Source: Actinomadura sp. DC4
GTDB taxonomy: Bacteria > Actinomycetota > Actinomycetes > Streptosporangiales > Streptosporangiaceae
Assembly: GCF_030406325.1 (NCBI RefSeq)
Contig: NZ_JAUEQY010000009.1
Coordinates: 186,001 to 250,000 of the forward strand
DNA length: 64,000 nucleotides
Direction: 5' to 3'
In this document: in pieces, positions 8,522 through 17,039 of the stretch
How the letters are laid out: each line of letters starts with the position of its first letter
Position numbering within the stretch: the first letter of the stretch is position 1
The notes under the pieces: model-generated
Database searches by the model: none
What the model saw: only the letters and a program-made list of their open reading frames with translations
What the model was told of the DNA's origin: nothing
Translations under genes and position numbers: made by a program

Positions 8522-9667
8522 ATGCGCAGACAATCATTCGGCGGCCCGGAATCTTCTGGACGTTTGAACAGTTGGCCTACTGGTAGGCGAACGCGTTTCT
8601 ATTGTCGGGTCGTCGTCGCGGCCGTCGTCGTCGCCTCGCTTCCCCAGGTGCCGAACGGGGCCTCCGCTGATGTTCCGCGCGGCCTGGGCAAGCCCGTCAA
8701 GACGTGTCACTGCAAGCAGGTGAGGCGAATCGCCCGTATGACCACGAGGAGAGTCAAGGCGAATCACTCCAAGAAGGCACCGAACGTCACTGAGTTCACC
8801 ATCCCGACGGCGGCGTCTGGGGCGAGCCAGATCATTCAGGGCCCCGATGGGAACCTGTGGTTCACCGAGGAGGGTGCGAACAAGATCGGGCGGATGAGCC
8901 CGAACGGGATCTTCGTCGAGTACCAGATCCCGACGCCCGCCTCCGGGGCCGAGGGGCTCGTAGTCGGTCCCGACGCGAAGATCTGGTTCACCGAGACGAA
9001 CACCAACAAGATCGGTGACATCACCGTAGACGGCACCATCAACGAGTTCTCGCTCTGCAACGTGGCAGCGCGGCCGCAGCACATCGCTCTGTACGGAGGA
9101 GCGCTGTGGTTCTCCGAGGCGGGGGTGGTCGACAAGATCGCCAGGCTCACGACCCTGGGGTCCTACGCCGAGTACAACATCCCGACACCCAACTCCGAAC
9201 CGTTCGGGATCGCGACCGGGCCCAACCCGAACTTCCTGTGGTTCACCGAGCGTAACGGCAACAAGATCGGGCGGCTCAACGCGGGCGCGCTGTTCAGTGA
9301 GTACTCCATCCCGACACCGAACGTCCGTCCGTGGCAGATCACTCCTGGGCCCGACGGTCGCGTCTGGTTCACCGAGAACGCCGGGAACGCGCTCGGCGCT
9401 CTGCTGCCGAGCAGCGGGGCGATCAGTGAGTACCCGGTACCCAGCCCCGACGCCCAGGTCAGAAGAATCACGACCGGGCCGGATGGCAACCTGTGGTTCA
9501 CCGAGTTCGCCACCGGCAAGGTCGGCACCTCGACCACCAGCGGTGCGATCACCGAGACCACCCTGCCCACGCCGAACGCCGGACCCATCGGAATCACCAA
9601 TGGGCCGTTGGGAAGCCTCTGGGCGATCGAGAACATCGGTAACAAGATCGCTCAAATCACACCCTGA
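8522..9667 (+). CDS. Secreted Vgb-like (streptogramin lyase-like) seven-bladed beta-propeller, copy 1
   Basis: About 381 residues. N-terminal positive stretch RRTRFYCR, hydrophobic core VVVAAVVVASL and ASA at the cleavage site form a signal peptide. From about residue 95 seven repeats of about 42 residues follow, each with GPDGNLWFTE-, NKIGR- and EYxIPTP-type motifs; the N-terminal TEFTIPT strand would close the ring. This is the virginiamycin B lyase propeller family. The propeller has a single histidine (RPQHIALYGG), whereas Vgb catalysis uses a histidine base with other partners, so lyase activity is doubtful and a binding or cell-surface role is possible. ATG 8522 is favoured because the paralogue starts at the equivalent position. 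Confidence 0.85.
   Translation: MRRQSFGGPESSGRLNSWPTGRRTRFYCRVVVAAVVVASLPQVPNGASADVPRGLGKPVKTCHCKQVRRIARMTTRRVKANHSKKAPNVTEFTIPTAASGASQIIQGPDGNLWFTEEGANKIGRMSPNGIFVEYQIPTPASGAEGLVVGPDAKIWFTETNTNKIGDITVDGTINEFSLCNVAARPQHIALYGGALWFSEAGVVDKIARLTTLGSYAEYNIPTPNSEPFGIATGPNPNFLWFTERNGNKIGRLNAGALFSEYSIPTPNVRPWQITPGPDGRVWFTENAGNALGALLPSSGAISEYPVPSPDAQVRRITTGPDGNLWFTEFATGKVGTSTTSGAITETTLPTPNAGPIGITNGPLGSLWAIENIGNKIAQITP
8835..9585 (+). repeat. Direct repeat unit 1 (tandem gene duplication)
   Basis: Pairs with 10264-11014 at a constant offset of 1429 bases. Two blocks are almost identical between the copies (8835-9045, one difference seen; about 9256-9585, few differences) while the part between (about 9046-9255) has many synonymous and some replacement changes. 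The pattern points to gene conversion after duplication. Confidence 0.85.
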
Positions 9668-9737
9668 GTGGGAACCTGCGACGGTGACCGGCGCGGAGTC
9701 GGTGTCAGAGCGATAGCGGGTCCGTCAGCGCAGCGAA

Positions 9738-9780
9738 GCGCCCCGCCTGTCCCCTTGGTGAACCGGGGACGGCGGAGCGC
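9738..9780 (+). terminator. Hairpin terminator after Vgb-like copy 1
   Basis: GC-rich stem-loop: left arm GCGCCCCGCCTGTCCCC, loop TTGGTGAACC-like, right arm GGGGACGGCGGAGCGC, with one bulge and one mismatch, followed by CTTTCG. It lies 70 bases after the stop at 9667 and separates the two copies, so each probably has its own promoter. Confidence 0.65.
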
Positions 9781-9959
9781 CTTTCGAGCGAACGCTCGCC
9801 GGCATTGACCAAGTTCCCGCAGCGATTGTTACCGAATGCCCCTATTGGTCCCTTCGCGTACTCGGTCTTGGTCACCAAGGCAGCGGAATATGCTGAATCC
9901 GGTCACGTGGTACGTCGCCCCTGCCTGACAATGATAGAAATCACAGAAAGTGCACCTAT

Positions 9960-11096
9960 ATGTGTGAAAAGAAGTCTAGCATAAAATCTCTCGGACGACC
10001 CGGCAGTGCCGTCGACCGTAAGCGAATGTGGGCGTACTGTCGGGCCGGGGTGATGGCTGCCATGCTCGTCACATCGCTTCCGCAGTCAGCACATGATGCT
10101 CTCGCCGGCGTCCCGGGTGAAGCTGTACTCAAGTGCCATTCGGGAATAGAGTCGCAACGCGCGCAAAAGACTGTGATCAAGGCTCCGGAGGAACACTCCA
10201 GGAAAGCGCCGACCGTTACCGAATTCGCCATCCCCACCGAAGACTCTGGGGCGAGCCAGATTGTTCAGGGCCCCGATGGGAACCTGTGGTTCACCGAGGA
10301 GGGTGCGAACAAGATCGGGCGGATGAGCCCGAACGGGATCTTCGTCGAGTACCAGATCCCGACGCCCGCCTCCGGGGCCGAGGGGCTCGTAGTCGGTCCC
10401 GACGCGAACATCTGGTTCACCGAGACGAACACCAACAAGATCGGTGACATCACCGTAGACGGCACCATCAACGAATTCACACTCTGCAACGTGATGGCAC
10501 GGCCGCAACACATCGCCCTGTACGGAGGGGCGATCTGGTTCTCCGAAGCGGGAGCGGTCGACAAGATCGGCAGGCTCACGATCCTCGGGTCCTACTCTGA
10601 GTACAACGTGCCGACGCCTCATTCAGAACCGTTCGGGATCACCACCGGACCCAACCCGAACTTCATGTGGTTCACCGAGCGGGACGGCAACAAGATCGGG
10701 CGGCTCAACGCGGGCGCGCTGTTCAGTGAGTACTCCATCCCGACACCGAACGTCCGTCCGTGGCAGATCACTCCTGGGCCCGACGGCCGCGTCTGGTTCA
10801 CCGAGAACGCCGGGAACGCGCTCGGCGCTCTGCTGCCGAGCAGCGGGGCGATCAGTGAGTACCCGGTACCCAGCCCCGACGCCCAGGTCAGAAGCATCAA
10901 GACCGGGCCGGATGGCAACCTGTGGTTCACCGAGTTCGCCACCGGCAAGGTCGGCACCTCGACCACCAGCGGTGCGATCACCGAGACCACCCTGCCCACG
11001 CCGAACGCCGGACCCAACGGGATCACCAACGGGCCACTGGGAAGCCTCTGGGTGGCCGAGACCACCGCCAACAAGATCGCCCAAATCACACCTTGA
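9960..11096 (+). CDS. Secreted Vgb-like seven-bladed beta-propeller, copy 2
   Basis: About 378 residues, same architecture as copy 1. The signal region (MWAYCRAGVMAAMLVTSLPQ, cleavage near AHDALA) and the pre-propeller linker differ from copy 1, but propeller blades 1-2 and 4-7 are nearly identical. Seven WFTE-type blades are present. Two histidines are found in the propeller (RPQHIALYGG and PTPHSEP); neither is placed in a blade end that matches a known Vgb active site, so streptogramin lyase activity is uncertain. The start ATG lies in TATATG after ATCACAGAAAGT, as in copy 1. Duplicated secreted propellers of this kind may bind a ligand or cell-wall component. Confidence 0.85.
   Translation: MCEKKSSIKSLGRPGSAVDRKRMWAYCRAGVMAAMLVTSLPQSAHDALAGVPGEAVLKCHSGIESQRAQKTVIKAPEEHSRKAPTVTEFAIPTEDSGASQIVQGPDGNLWFTEEGANKIGRMSPNGIFVEYQIPTPASGAEGLVVGPDANIWFTETNTNKIGDITVDGTINEFTLCNVMARPQHIALYGGAIWFSEAGAVDKIGRLTILGSYSEYNVPTPHSEPFGITTGPNPNFMWFTERDGNKIGRLNAGALFSEYSIPTPNVRPWQITPGPDGRVWFTENAGNALGALLPSSGAISEYPVPSPDAQVRSIKTGPDGNLWFTEFATGKVGTSTTSGAITETTLPTPNAGPNGITNGPLGSLWVAETTANKIAQITP
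10264..11014 (+). repeat. Direct repeat unit 2 (tandem gene duplication)
   Basis: Partner of 8835-9585. The near-identical blocks here are 10264-10474 and about 10685-11014; the segment between carries most differences. Flanking leader and signal-peptide sequences have diverged, so the duplication is not recent but the propeller DNA has been homogenised. Confidence 0.85.
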
Positions 11097-11285
11097 GAAC
11101 GCGATGGGAGTGTCCGCATCTCGTGCCCGAGTTGGTTGCGCACCGTCGTGTTCGTCCGGTGGCATAGGCGGCGGGCGGCGGCTGAGAGATGGACGCCGCA
11201 TATGCACGCCCGGCGGGCTGTCCGGCGCGCTGGACGGCCCCGCCATCGTTTGCCTCCAGGCGGCAACGTGAACACCGGTGCGTGC

Positions 11286-11827
11286 GACCGCTCCGCGAGG
11301 CGTGAACCGGTCCACCGGTGGTTGGGCGCACGTCGACGGGGCGTTCGGCGTGTGGGTCGCGGCGAGCCCCGCGACCCGGCACCTCGTGGGCGGCCTGGAG
11401 CCGGCCGACTCGGGGGCCTGCGACGGTCACAAGTGGCCGTACCTCCCCTACGACTCGCCGCCGCGTGCACGCCCGGCCCGGCGTGCACGCGGCGGCGATG
11501 GCGACCGGGCTGCGCGAACTGGGCCGCGACGGGGTCGCCGAGCTGGTCGACCGCTGCTGCGCGCTGGCCCGGCGGTTCGCCGACGGCCTGACCGCGGCCG
11601 GGTTCGAGGTGGCGAACGAGGTGGTCCTCAACCAGGTGCTGGCCGGTTTCGGGGACGACGCCCGTACGGACGAGGTGGTGGCGGCGGTGCAGGCGGACGG
11701 GACGTGCTGGGCGGGCGGCACGACCTGGCGCGGGAGGCGGTACATGCGGATCTCGGTGTCGAACGCCACCACCACCGAGGCGGACGTGGAAGGGTCGGTC
11801 GCCGCCATCGCCCGCCTCGCCACCTGA
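11286..11827 (+). pseudogene. Remnant of a group II PLP-dependent decarboxylase
   Basis: Two frames together give recognisable pieces of the family. Frame one, up to about base 11460, reads GGWAHVDGAFGVWVAASP and ADSGACDGHKW (cofactor Asp and Schiff-base Lys), then breaks at YLPYDSP. The other frame continues from about 11500 with AAAMATGLRELGRDGVAELVDRCC and ends DGTCWAGGTTWRGRRYMRISVSNA, the normal C-terminus. The N-terminal half, the segment after the Lys motif, and the correct frame are missing. Related in family to the intact decarboxylase at 33073-34590 but from a different subgroup (HVDGAFG/CDGHKW rather than HVDGAHG/WDAHK). Confidence 0.8.
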
Positions 11828-11837
11828 GGCCGGCGCG

Positions 11838-12233
11838 TCACTGGGCCGTACGCAGGGTCAGGCGGTCGAGGCGCAGTTCGGCGACGCCGCGATAGGCGCC
11901 GGCGAGGACGCGCGCGAGGCCGCCGCGGTGCTCGAACGCGTGGGTCACCACGGTGCCGGCCCCGCGCGCCTCCCACCGCCAGACGCCGGTCTCCCGGAAC
12001 CCCGGGATCTGCCAGACCGCCTCGATCCGGTCCTCGGCGATGAGGGTGTACTCCCAGTGTCCGTGCAGACCGCGTACGACGATGGGGTACCGGGCACCCG
12101 TGGCGGCACGGGCCGGCGCCTCGATGGACTGGAACGCCGGGTTCCAGTCCGGCAGCGCCCGCGCGTCGAGCAGCGCGTCTCGGATGGCGGCGGGCGGCGC
12201 GTCGATGAAGCGGGTCGCCTCCTGGGAGGTCAT
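11838..12233 (-). CDS. SRPBCC (START-like) lipid/ligand-binding protein
   Basis: About 131 residues in the polyketide cyclase/SRPBCC helix-grip fold: TRFIDAPPAAIRDALLDARALPDWNPAFQSIEAP at the start, then alternating strands (YPIVVRGLHGHWEYTLI, GVWRWEARGAGTVVTHAFEHRG) and a C-terminal helix GVAELRLDRLTLR. It has a hydrophobic cavity in the family but no fixed catalytic residues, so the ligand is unknown. ATG 12233 overlaps the stop of the metallo-hydrolase (ATGA), so the two are co-translated. Confidence 0.85.
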   Translation of the reverse strand: MTSQEATRFIDAPPAAIRDALLDARALPDWNPAFQSIEAPARAATGARYPIVVRGLHGHWEYTLIAEDRIEAVWQIPGFRETGVWRWEARGAGTVVTHAFEHRGGLARVLAGAYRGVAELRLDRLTLRTAQ

Positions 12234-13105
12234 GACCGGGACTCCGGGTGGAGCGCGGCGGCCAGGCGGGCGGCGGCGCCCGGGTCGTGGGCGGGCAGGA
12301 CGACCATGCCGGGCAGGTTCGCGCGGAGTTCGTTCACCTTCTGGGCGGCGGTGCGCATCTGCCGCCTGTCGCCGACGCCCGGCAGCCTGCCGCCTGCCAG
12401 GAGCCGGTCGTCGTACGTGAGGTCGCCGACCATGAGCAGCGGCGGGAGGCCGGGCCGCCGTACCAGCAACGACAGCGATCCGGGCGTGTGGCCGGGCGTG
12501 GGCAGCAGCACCAGGCTGCCGTCGCCGAACAGGTCGTGCCCGTGGCCGAACGGCGCGATCGCCGGGTCGGCGAGCCCCTCCGGCTCCACGTGCCGCCACC
12601 GCAGGTGGGGCAGGTCGATGTGGCCCGGCATCAGCCCCCGCGCCTCGGGCATCGGCCGCCGCAGCGAGTCCCACTCCTGCCGGCTGGTGATGATCTCCGC
12701 GCCGCCGAGCTCGGGCAGGCCGCCGATGTGGTCCTGGTGCAGGTGGGACAGGACCGCGGTCCGTACGTCGCCGATGGCGTGGCCGAGCCCGCGCAGCCCG
12801 GCCGTCAGGGTCTCGTCCGGGCCGATGTCGAACCGGGCGAGCCGGGAGTAGACCAGCCCGTTCAGGCCGCCGGGGAAGTAGTGCGGGTCGGTCACGGACG
12901 CGCGGTCCTGGCCGGTGTCGAACAGGACGAGACCGTCGCGGTGCTCGATGACGTACGCGTTGACGGGCAGGGGCGCGGTCCACCGGCGCGAGGTGAACAG
13001 CCAGAAGTAGAGGTTTTTCCGCGTCGGGCCGACGTGCTCGGGGTGGATGGCGACCGTGCCGGTGCTGATGACCGACACGTCGGCGATGGGGTCGTGCGCT
13101 GTCAT
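12230..13105 (-). CDS. MBL-fold metallo-hydrolase, N-acyl homoserine lactonase-like
   Basis: About 291 residues. The metal site is complete: H121-L-H123-Q-D125-H126 in SHLHQDHIGG, H206 in PTPGHTPGS, D228 in MVGDLTYDD and His in LPAHDPG. NAYVIEHRDGLVLFDTGQD precedes it. The overall order is that of AttM/AiiB-type lactonases, so lactone hydrolysis (quorum quenching or antibiotic-lactone catabolism) is plausible but not proven; other MBL esterases look alike. ATG 13105 has GAGGAG 8 bases upstream. A promoter with an exact TATAAT lies at 13140-13145. Confidence 0.85.
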   Translation of the reverse strand: MTAHDPIADVSVISTGTVAIHPEHVGPTRKNLYFWLFTSRRWTAPLPVNAYVIEHRDGLVLFDTGQDRASVTDPHYFPGGLNGLVYSRLARFDIGPDETLTAGLRGLGHAIGDVRTAVLSHLHQDHIGGLPELGGAEIITSRQEWDSLRRPMPEARGLMPGHIDLPHLRWRHVEPEGLADPAIAPFGHGHDLFGDGSLVLLPTPGHTPGSLSLLVRRPGLPPLLMVGDLTYDDRLLAGGRLPGVGDRRQMRTAAQKVNELRANLPGMVVLPAHDPGAAARLAAALHPESRS

Positions 13106-13122
13106 GGCGAGCTCCTCAGAAC

Positions 13123-13160
13123 GTGTTACACAACATTAGATTATACGACATCTATTGCCG
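13123..13160 (-). promoter_or_regulatory. Promoter and possible operator of the MBL/SRPBCC operon
   Basis: On the minus strand TATAAT occupies 13145-13140, about 35 bases before the ATG at 13105; a TTGACG sits only 13 bases upstream of it, shorter than usual for a -35. The -10 is embedded in TAGAT n8 ATCTA (13137-13154 region), and GTGTtACAC (13123-13131) follows, two short dyads that could bind a regulator. No regulator gene is adjacent. AT-rich compared with surroundings. Confidence 0.5.
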
Positions 13161-13197
13161 TCAAGGCCGCCCCCGTGGTCCCCGGGGGCGGGCCGTC

Positions 13198-14505
13198 CTA
13201 CTCGAGGGCCTGGCGCGGGTCGATCGGGATCTCCCGTACCGTTCCCTCGGCGCGTTCTTCCGCCTTGCGCTGCAGCGTCGAGGTGCCGCAGCAGCGGGCG
13301 TACTGGTTGTGCCAGTCGGCCAGGAACGCGTTGTACGGGGTGGCGCCGATCAGCTTCACGTCCGACTCGTCGTTGTGCCACGCGGCATTGATCGTCCAGT
13401 TGTTCGAGCCCGTGAACACGATCTTCGAGCTCTTGACGCCGGCGTACGTTCCACTGATCGCCAGGTACTTGTCGTGCGTGTAGTGCAGGGCGTTGCCGTT
13501 GACGTCGACCCCGCGGGTGGTGTCGTGCACGTCGATGTTCTTCGGATGCGCCTTCAGGTACGCCTGGACGCTGTCGTCGACCTGCCCCGCGGTCATCAGG
13601 ATGTGCACCTTGACGCCCGTGGCGGCCAGGCTGACCAGCTTCTTGGGAAGCTCGAGGTAGTGGGAGCCGCCCGGCGAACCGTGCGCGGTCCACTGGAACA
13701 TCGCGAGGTTGAGCTCGGCCGGTGCCTTGACGTTGTTGAGCACGCCCAGCCAGACGTCACCCTTGCTCGTCGCGCGCGGCCACTGGTAGGAGGGCGGCGA
13801 GAGCGTCCGTGCGCTGGTCCCGTTCTTCGTGTCGTAGTAGCCGGCCGACAGCGGGCCGGACCCGCTGACCGCGCCCTTCGACATCGCGGTGAAGTAGTTC
13901 GCGTACGAGTTGTAGAAGGCGACGTTGCCCTTGACGGTCTCACTGCTGTTCCAGGCGGTGGAGGCCTGGGAGCCGGTCGGGTTGGCGCTGCTGACCGTCA
14001 CGCTCCGGTTCGCGTCGCTGCCGCCGCTGAACATGTAGAACTTGGCGTGCAGGAACGATCCTGAGTAGTGGGACAGGCAGCCGCCCGGGCACAGCGCGGC
14101 GAAGCTCGGCGCCTTGGGGTCGTTGCCCAGCTCCGCGACCAGCGACTGCCACGTCGCGTCGTCGGAGTGCTTGTCCATGAGAACTTTGACGATGACGCCA
14201 CGCTGGTGCGCCGCGACCAGGGCGTCGGCGAAGCTCGGCCCGGGCTCACTGTCACTGATGCTGTACATGGCGACCCGGATCGTCTGCCCGCATCCGGCTC
14301 CGTTGATCGAGTCGATGATCGGCCCCATGATCGCCAGCTGGGCGTCCGGGTCCTCCGGGTCGTTGAACTTCGCCCCCGACGTGGAGGTGAAGGTCCGGCT
14401 CTCGCAACTGCTGGGAGCCTTGGCCTTCTTCACCGTGGCGTTCGCGGCCACCGGCGGCACTGTGACGACCAACGCCGCGACTGCGAGCGCGACCGTTCGC
14501 TTCAT
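13198..14505 (-). CDS. Secreted phospholipase D-like protein (two HxK motifs)
   Basis: About 435 residues. Signal peptide: MKRTVALAVAALVVTVPPVAANA. Two PLD half-sites are present: HAKFYMFSGG (H153, K155) and HDKYLAISG (H344, K346), with downstream NPTGSQA and NNWTIN segments typical of the phospholipase D/nuclease superfamily. Each lacks the full HxKxxxxD spacing but has the paired His/Lys, as in other secreted actinobacterial PLD-like proteins. Likely a secreted phosphodiesterase acting on phospholipid or nucleic acid. ATG at 14505 has no strong ribosome site (weak GATCAGG immediately before), so the start is uncertain but the signal peptide supports it. Confidence 0.85.
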   Translation of the reverse strand: MKRTVALAVAALVVTVPPVAANATVKKAKAPSSCESRTFTSTSGAKFNDPEDPDAQLAIMGPIIDSINGAGCGQTIRVAMYSISDSEPGPSFADALVAAHQRGVIVKVLMDKHSDDATWQSLVAELGNDPKAPSFAALCPGGCLSHYSGSFLHAKFYMFSGGSDANRSVTVSSANPTGSQASTAWNSSETVKGNVAFYNSYANYFTAMSKGAVSGSGPLSAGYYDTKNGTSARTLSPPSYQWPRATSKGDVWLGVLNNVKAPAELNLAMFQWTAHGSPGGSHYLELPKKLVSLAATGVKVHILMTAGQVDDSVQAYLKAHPKNIDVHDTTRGVDVNGNALHYTHDKYLAISGTYAGVKSSKIVFTGSNNWTINAAWHNDESDVKLIGATPYNAFLADWHNQYARCCGTSTLQRKAEERAEGTVREIPIDPRQALE

Positions 14506-15112
14506 CCTGATCCCCGTCCCCTCGTTCCTGGAGGTGAGACGCGGATGGAAACGGGATGGATGACAAGCGATTCAGTTATTTCAGGAAGGTTCTCCTCTTG
14601 TGACCTGGGGTTCCGCCGAAACCACGCCGAGACAGGCTGTTATGGCCGGATCTCGGGCACCGTGCGGGCGTCATGGTTCCGGTCGATCCGCGTCGACGAC
14701 CCGCACCCGGCGGTGTTCGCCGGACGGATAGCGGCCGGCCGCTCGCGGGCCGAGGTGCAGGGCGCATTCGTGGCAGCAGGCGAAGGCCCGCGGAGGGGCA
14801 CCGGGGTGGTGGCGCGGACATCGCGTCGAGACTGGCGGTCCGCTCGGGGCTTTTCCTCGCGCTGCGCGACCCGCTGCGCGAGGCGCTTATGAACAACAAG
14901 AAGATCAGCCGCTATGTCACGGTTTAGCCTCCCTGTTCTGCTGGTGCACGAGAAACGATCAATGGAGCGAGAGTCACTACGCGCATGACTGGAGAGTCCT
15001 ATGCGACGTCGTGAGATATTCGATTATGGAACCATCGCTGCCGCTGCGTAGTAGCATCTCTACGCTGGAACTACGCTCGCTGACTGTGCCCAGAATTGGG
15101 GCGTGACCGTAA
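14506..15112. other. Intergenic region with possibly degenerate coding sequence
   Basis: 607 bases. Left part (14506-14570) is the leader of the PLD-like gene. Around 14660-14927 the plus strand reads like decayed coding DNA (RVDDPHPAVFAGRIAAG in one frame, ALRDPLREALMNNKK in another) but I recognise no family. The rest (14930-15112) is A+T-richer and is presumably the promoter region of the unknown gene at 15113. Confidence 0.4.
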
Positions 15113-17011
15113 ATGGGGAATGCGGCAATGGACTCCGTTGTGGTGCGTCGTTTTCAAGCAGCGTCCGGATCGACGCAACAGGCTGCTGTCACCACAGCCG
15201 ACGGCAAGATGGTGCTCATTGACCTAGAAATCCCGCGCGGTACTCAAGACAAGGAAGTTATCCGGCCTGGTGGAGGAAAGTTACCGACAGGCCATGCGTG
15301 GCCCTCTGGTGGGCCTCTCATTCAGGTTCGTGTGCGAAACTGGCGCACCTGGCACTGGCTAACGGCACTAGTTGTCCTGGCCGGCGTGATCGCCGGTGCA
15401 TGGAGCCTGACGGTTGCCGCCGCAGTGATTTGGGTCGCTGTGACCTATTGTGCTGAGTATACGCGGGCGCACGCCTTCGACGACATCGACCCAAAGGTGA
15501 CGCACCGATTCCGGGCTCTGGCTCGTTACCACTTGTGCGGCTCAGCCGTGCTGTACTTGGTGCCCATCGGATTAGCGATCGCGTTTTATCTATGCCTCGC
15601 AGCGTTCGTAACTTTCTTTGACAATTCTATGACGGTTGGGCAGCTACTGGCGCTGCAGCGATGGTGCTTGCGCGGTTCGACCTTTTTCGATAACTGGATC
15701 AAGCTTAGTGAGTTCCGAGTATTCTTCCTGCTGGTCGGCGTCTACCTGCTGAACTGTCTGCTGCTGTCGTGGCACGGCAACGGCGGCGCGAGTTCGGGAC
15801 GTCGGGAGGCCCGTGCCGTCGTTCGCTCGATCCGATGGGTGGCCGGTCGCTACTGCCGTTTCAGTGGACCCCTCGCTGCCGGGCTGGCGGTGCTGGCTTC
15901 GCTAACTCTCCTCAGCGTCCCCGTGAGTACGTTGGGCGCCGAGTTGCGGCTGAAGGCGGTGACCGACCAAAAGGCATACGTCGCAGCGGCTGATAAAGTC
16001 CAGGCCGAGTTATCTGGCCAAGTTGCATCGAGACTCTACGGGCAGGTGCTCAATGCGATGCCGCCGAAGTACCAGAAGGTATTACTGTCGCTTACGGACA
16101 TAGACAGAAAGATTAAGTCAGCTAGCGATCGGGTCAACGCTGCTCGCCGCTACGGTGCCATCAATCTAAACGGAGAGAAATTTCTCGGCGAAGAGAAGGG
16201 TCGGCTCCGTCGTGTTGAAGGCCTCCAGTCGAAGTGGACTATCAATGACTCCGTTCAGAGCCAGAATATCCGGGCGCCGGAGAGTCTGACTCATGAACAG
16301 GCCGTGGGGGCGCGTAAATATGTCGCTGCCGGACCTGCGGACAACGACGTCGAGATCCTTAAGGAGGACAAGAAAGCGGTCTTCCTCCAGGTGGAGAAGG
16401 TGGCGTCCGCTCCTCTAGGAGATGCGCTCAAGGCGATCGTGAAAGATGTCCCGCTCGCGGCACCGCTGGTAGACACCTTTCTAGAGGCAACGGACAACAT
16501 CGCTCAGGATCAGCTGACCAAAGCGGCTGCTCCGATTGCCGACATGGCCGTTCGGAAGTCCGGCGACGTGAAGGCCGCAACGAAGGCAGCCGCCGCCCGG
16601 ATCATCGCCAACGTTGACATCGCGAAGGCCGCCAGGAAGTTCGCCGCTGCAGCAACAGGCCAGGCCACCATATGGAGCCGAAAAACGTCCATCGCGAAGC
16701 ACATCGTCAATCAGGCTGACCGCAAAGCCGTCGACAATGCGATTCGTAAGCTGACGGATACGAATAAGGGCGCTCAGAGCATTGCCGTCGACCGCGTCGC
16801 CGACGACCCCAGTACAAGCCGACAGGCCGCGATCGTAGACAGACTCCGTTCGATCAGGGACACAGGAGGAGGCTCGGCACGCCTCGAGGCGGCGCATTCG
16901 ATCTTTGCTCTGCAACCTGACCTGCCTACATTGATCTCAGAAAAGGAAGGGGCTGCAGCAGGTGATATCTGCGGCTGTCGGTGGGTAACCATTCCGGGCT
17001 CCGGTTATTGA
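15113..17011 (+). CDS. Membrane protein of unknown function, atypical composition
   Basis: About 632 residues; no family recognised. After a soluble N-terminal part (about 80 residues) there are hydrophobic segments WLTALVVLAGVIAGAW, LTVAAAVIWVAVTYC, VLYLVPIGLAIAFYLCLAAF, VFFLLVGVYLLNCLLL and GPLAAGLAVLASLTLLSVPV, i.e. about five to six helices within residues 75-280. The remaining 350 residues are soluble, Ala/Lys-rich and helical, perhaps coiled coil. The DNA is visibly less G+C-rich than both flanks, uses codons such as TTA, CTA, AAA, ATT rarely used nearby, and has no CGTACG. An IS remnant follows directly. ATG 15128 has a better ribosome site (GGGGA 8 bases upstream) than 15113. Probably acquired by transfer. 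Confidence 0.65.
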   Translation: MGNAAMDSVVVRRFQAASGSTQQAAVTTADGKMVLIDLEIPRGTQDKEVIRPGGGKLPTGHAWPSGGPLIQVRVRNWRTWHWLTALVVLAGVIAGAWSLTVAAAVIWVAVTYCAEYTRAHAFDDIDPKVTHRFRALARYHLCGSAVLYLVPIGLAIAFYLCLAAFVTFFDNSMTVGQLLALQRWCLRGSTFFDNWIKLSEFRVFFLLVGVYLLNCLLLSWHGNGGASSGRREARAVVRSIRWVAGRYCRFSGPLAAGLAVLASLTLLSVPVSTLGAELRLKAVTDQKAYVAAADKVQAELSGQVASRLYGQVLNAMPPKYQKVLLSLTDIDRKIKSASDRVNAARRYGAINLNGEKFLGEEKGRLRRVEGLQSKWTINDSVQSQNIRAPESLTHEQAVGARKYVAAGPADNDVEILKEDKKAVFLQVEKVASAPLGDALKAIVKDVPLAAPLVDTFLEATDNIAQDQLTKAAAPIADMAVRKSGDVKAATKAAAARIIANVDIAKAARKFAAAATGQATIWSRKTSIAKHIVNQADRKAVDNAIRKLTDTNKGAQSIAVDRVADDPSTSRQAAIVDRLRSIRDTGGGSARLEAAHSIFALQPDLPTLISEKEGAAAGDICGCRWVTIPGSGY

Positions 17012-17039
17012 TTGCGTAGCCAAGCCAACACCAACCGTG

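Noticed and set aside
8835-11014. CRISPR-like or tandem array because of repeated WFTE units
   Set aside because: The repeats are beta-propeller blades in protein-coding frames, not short DNA spacers.
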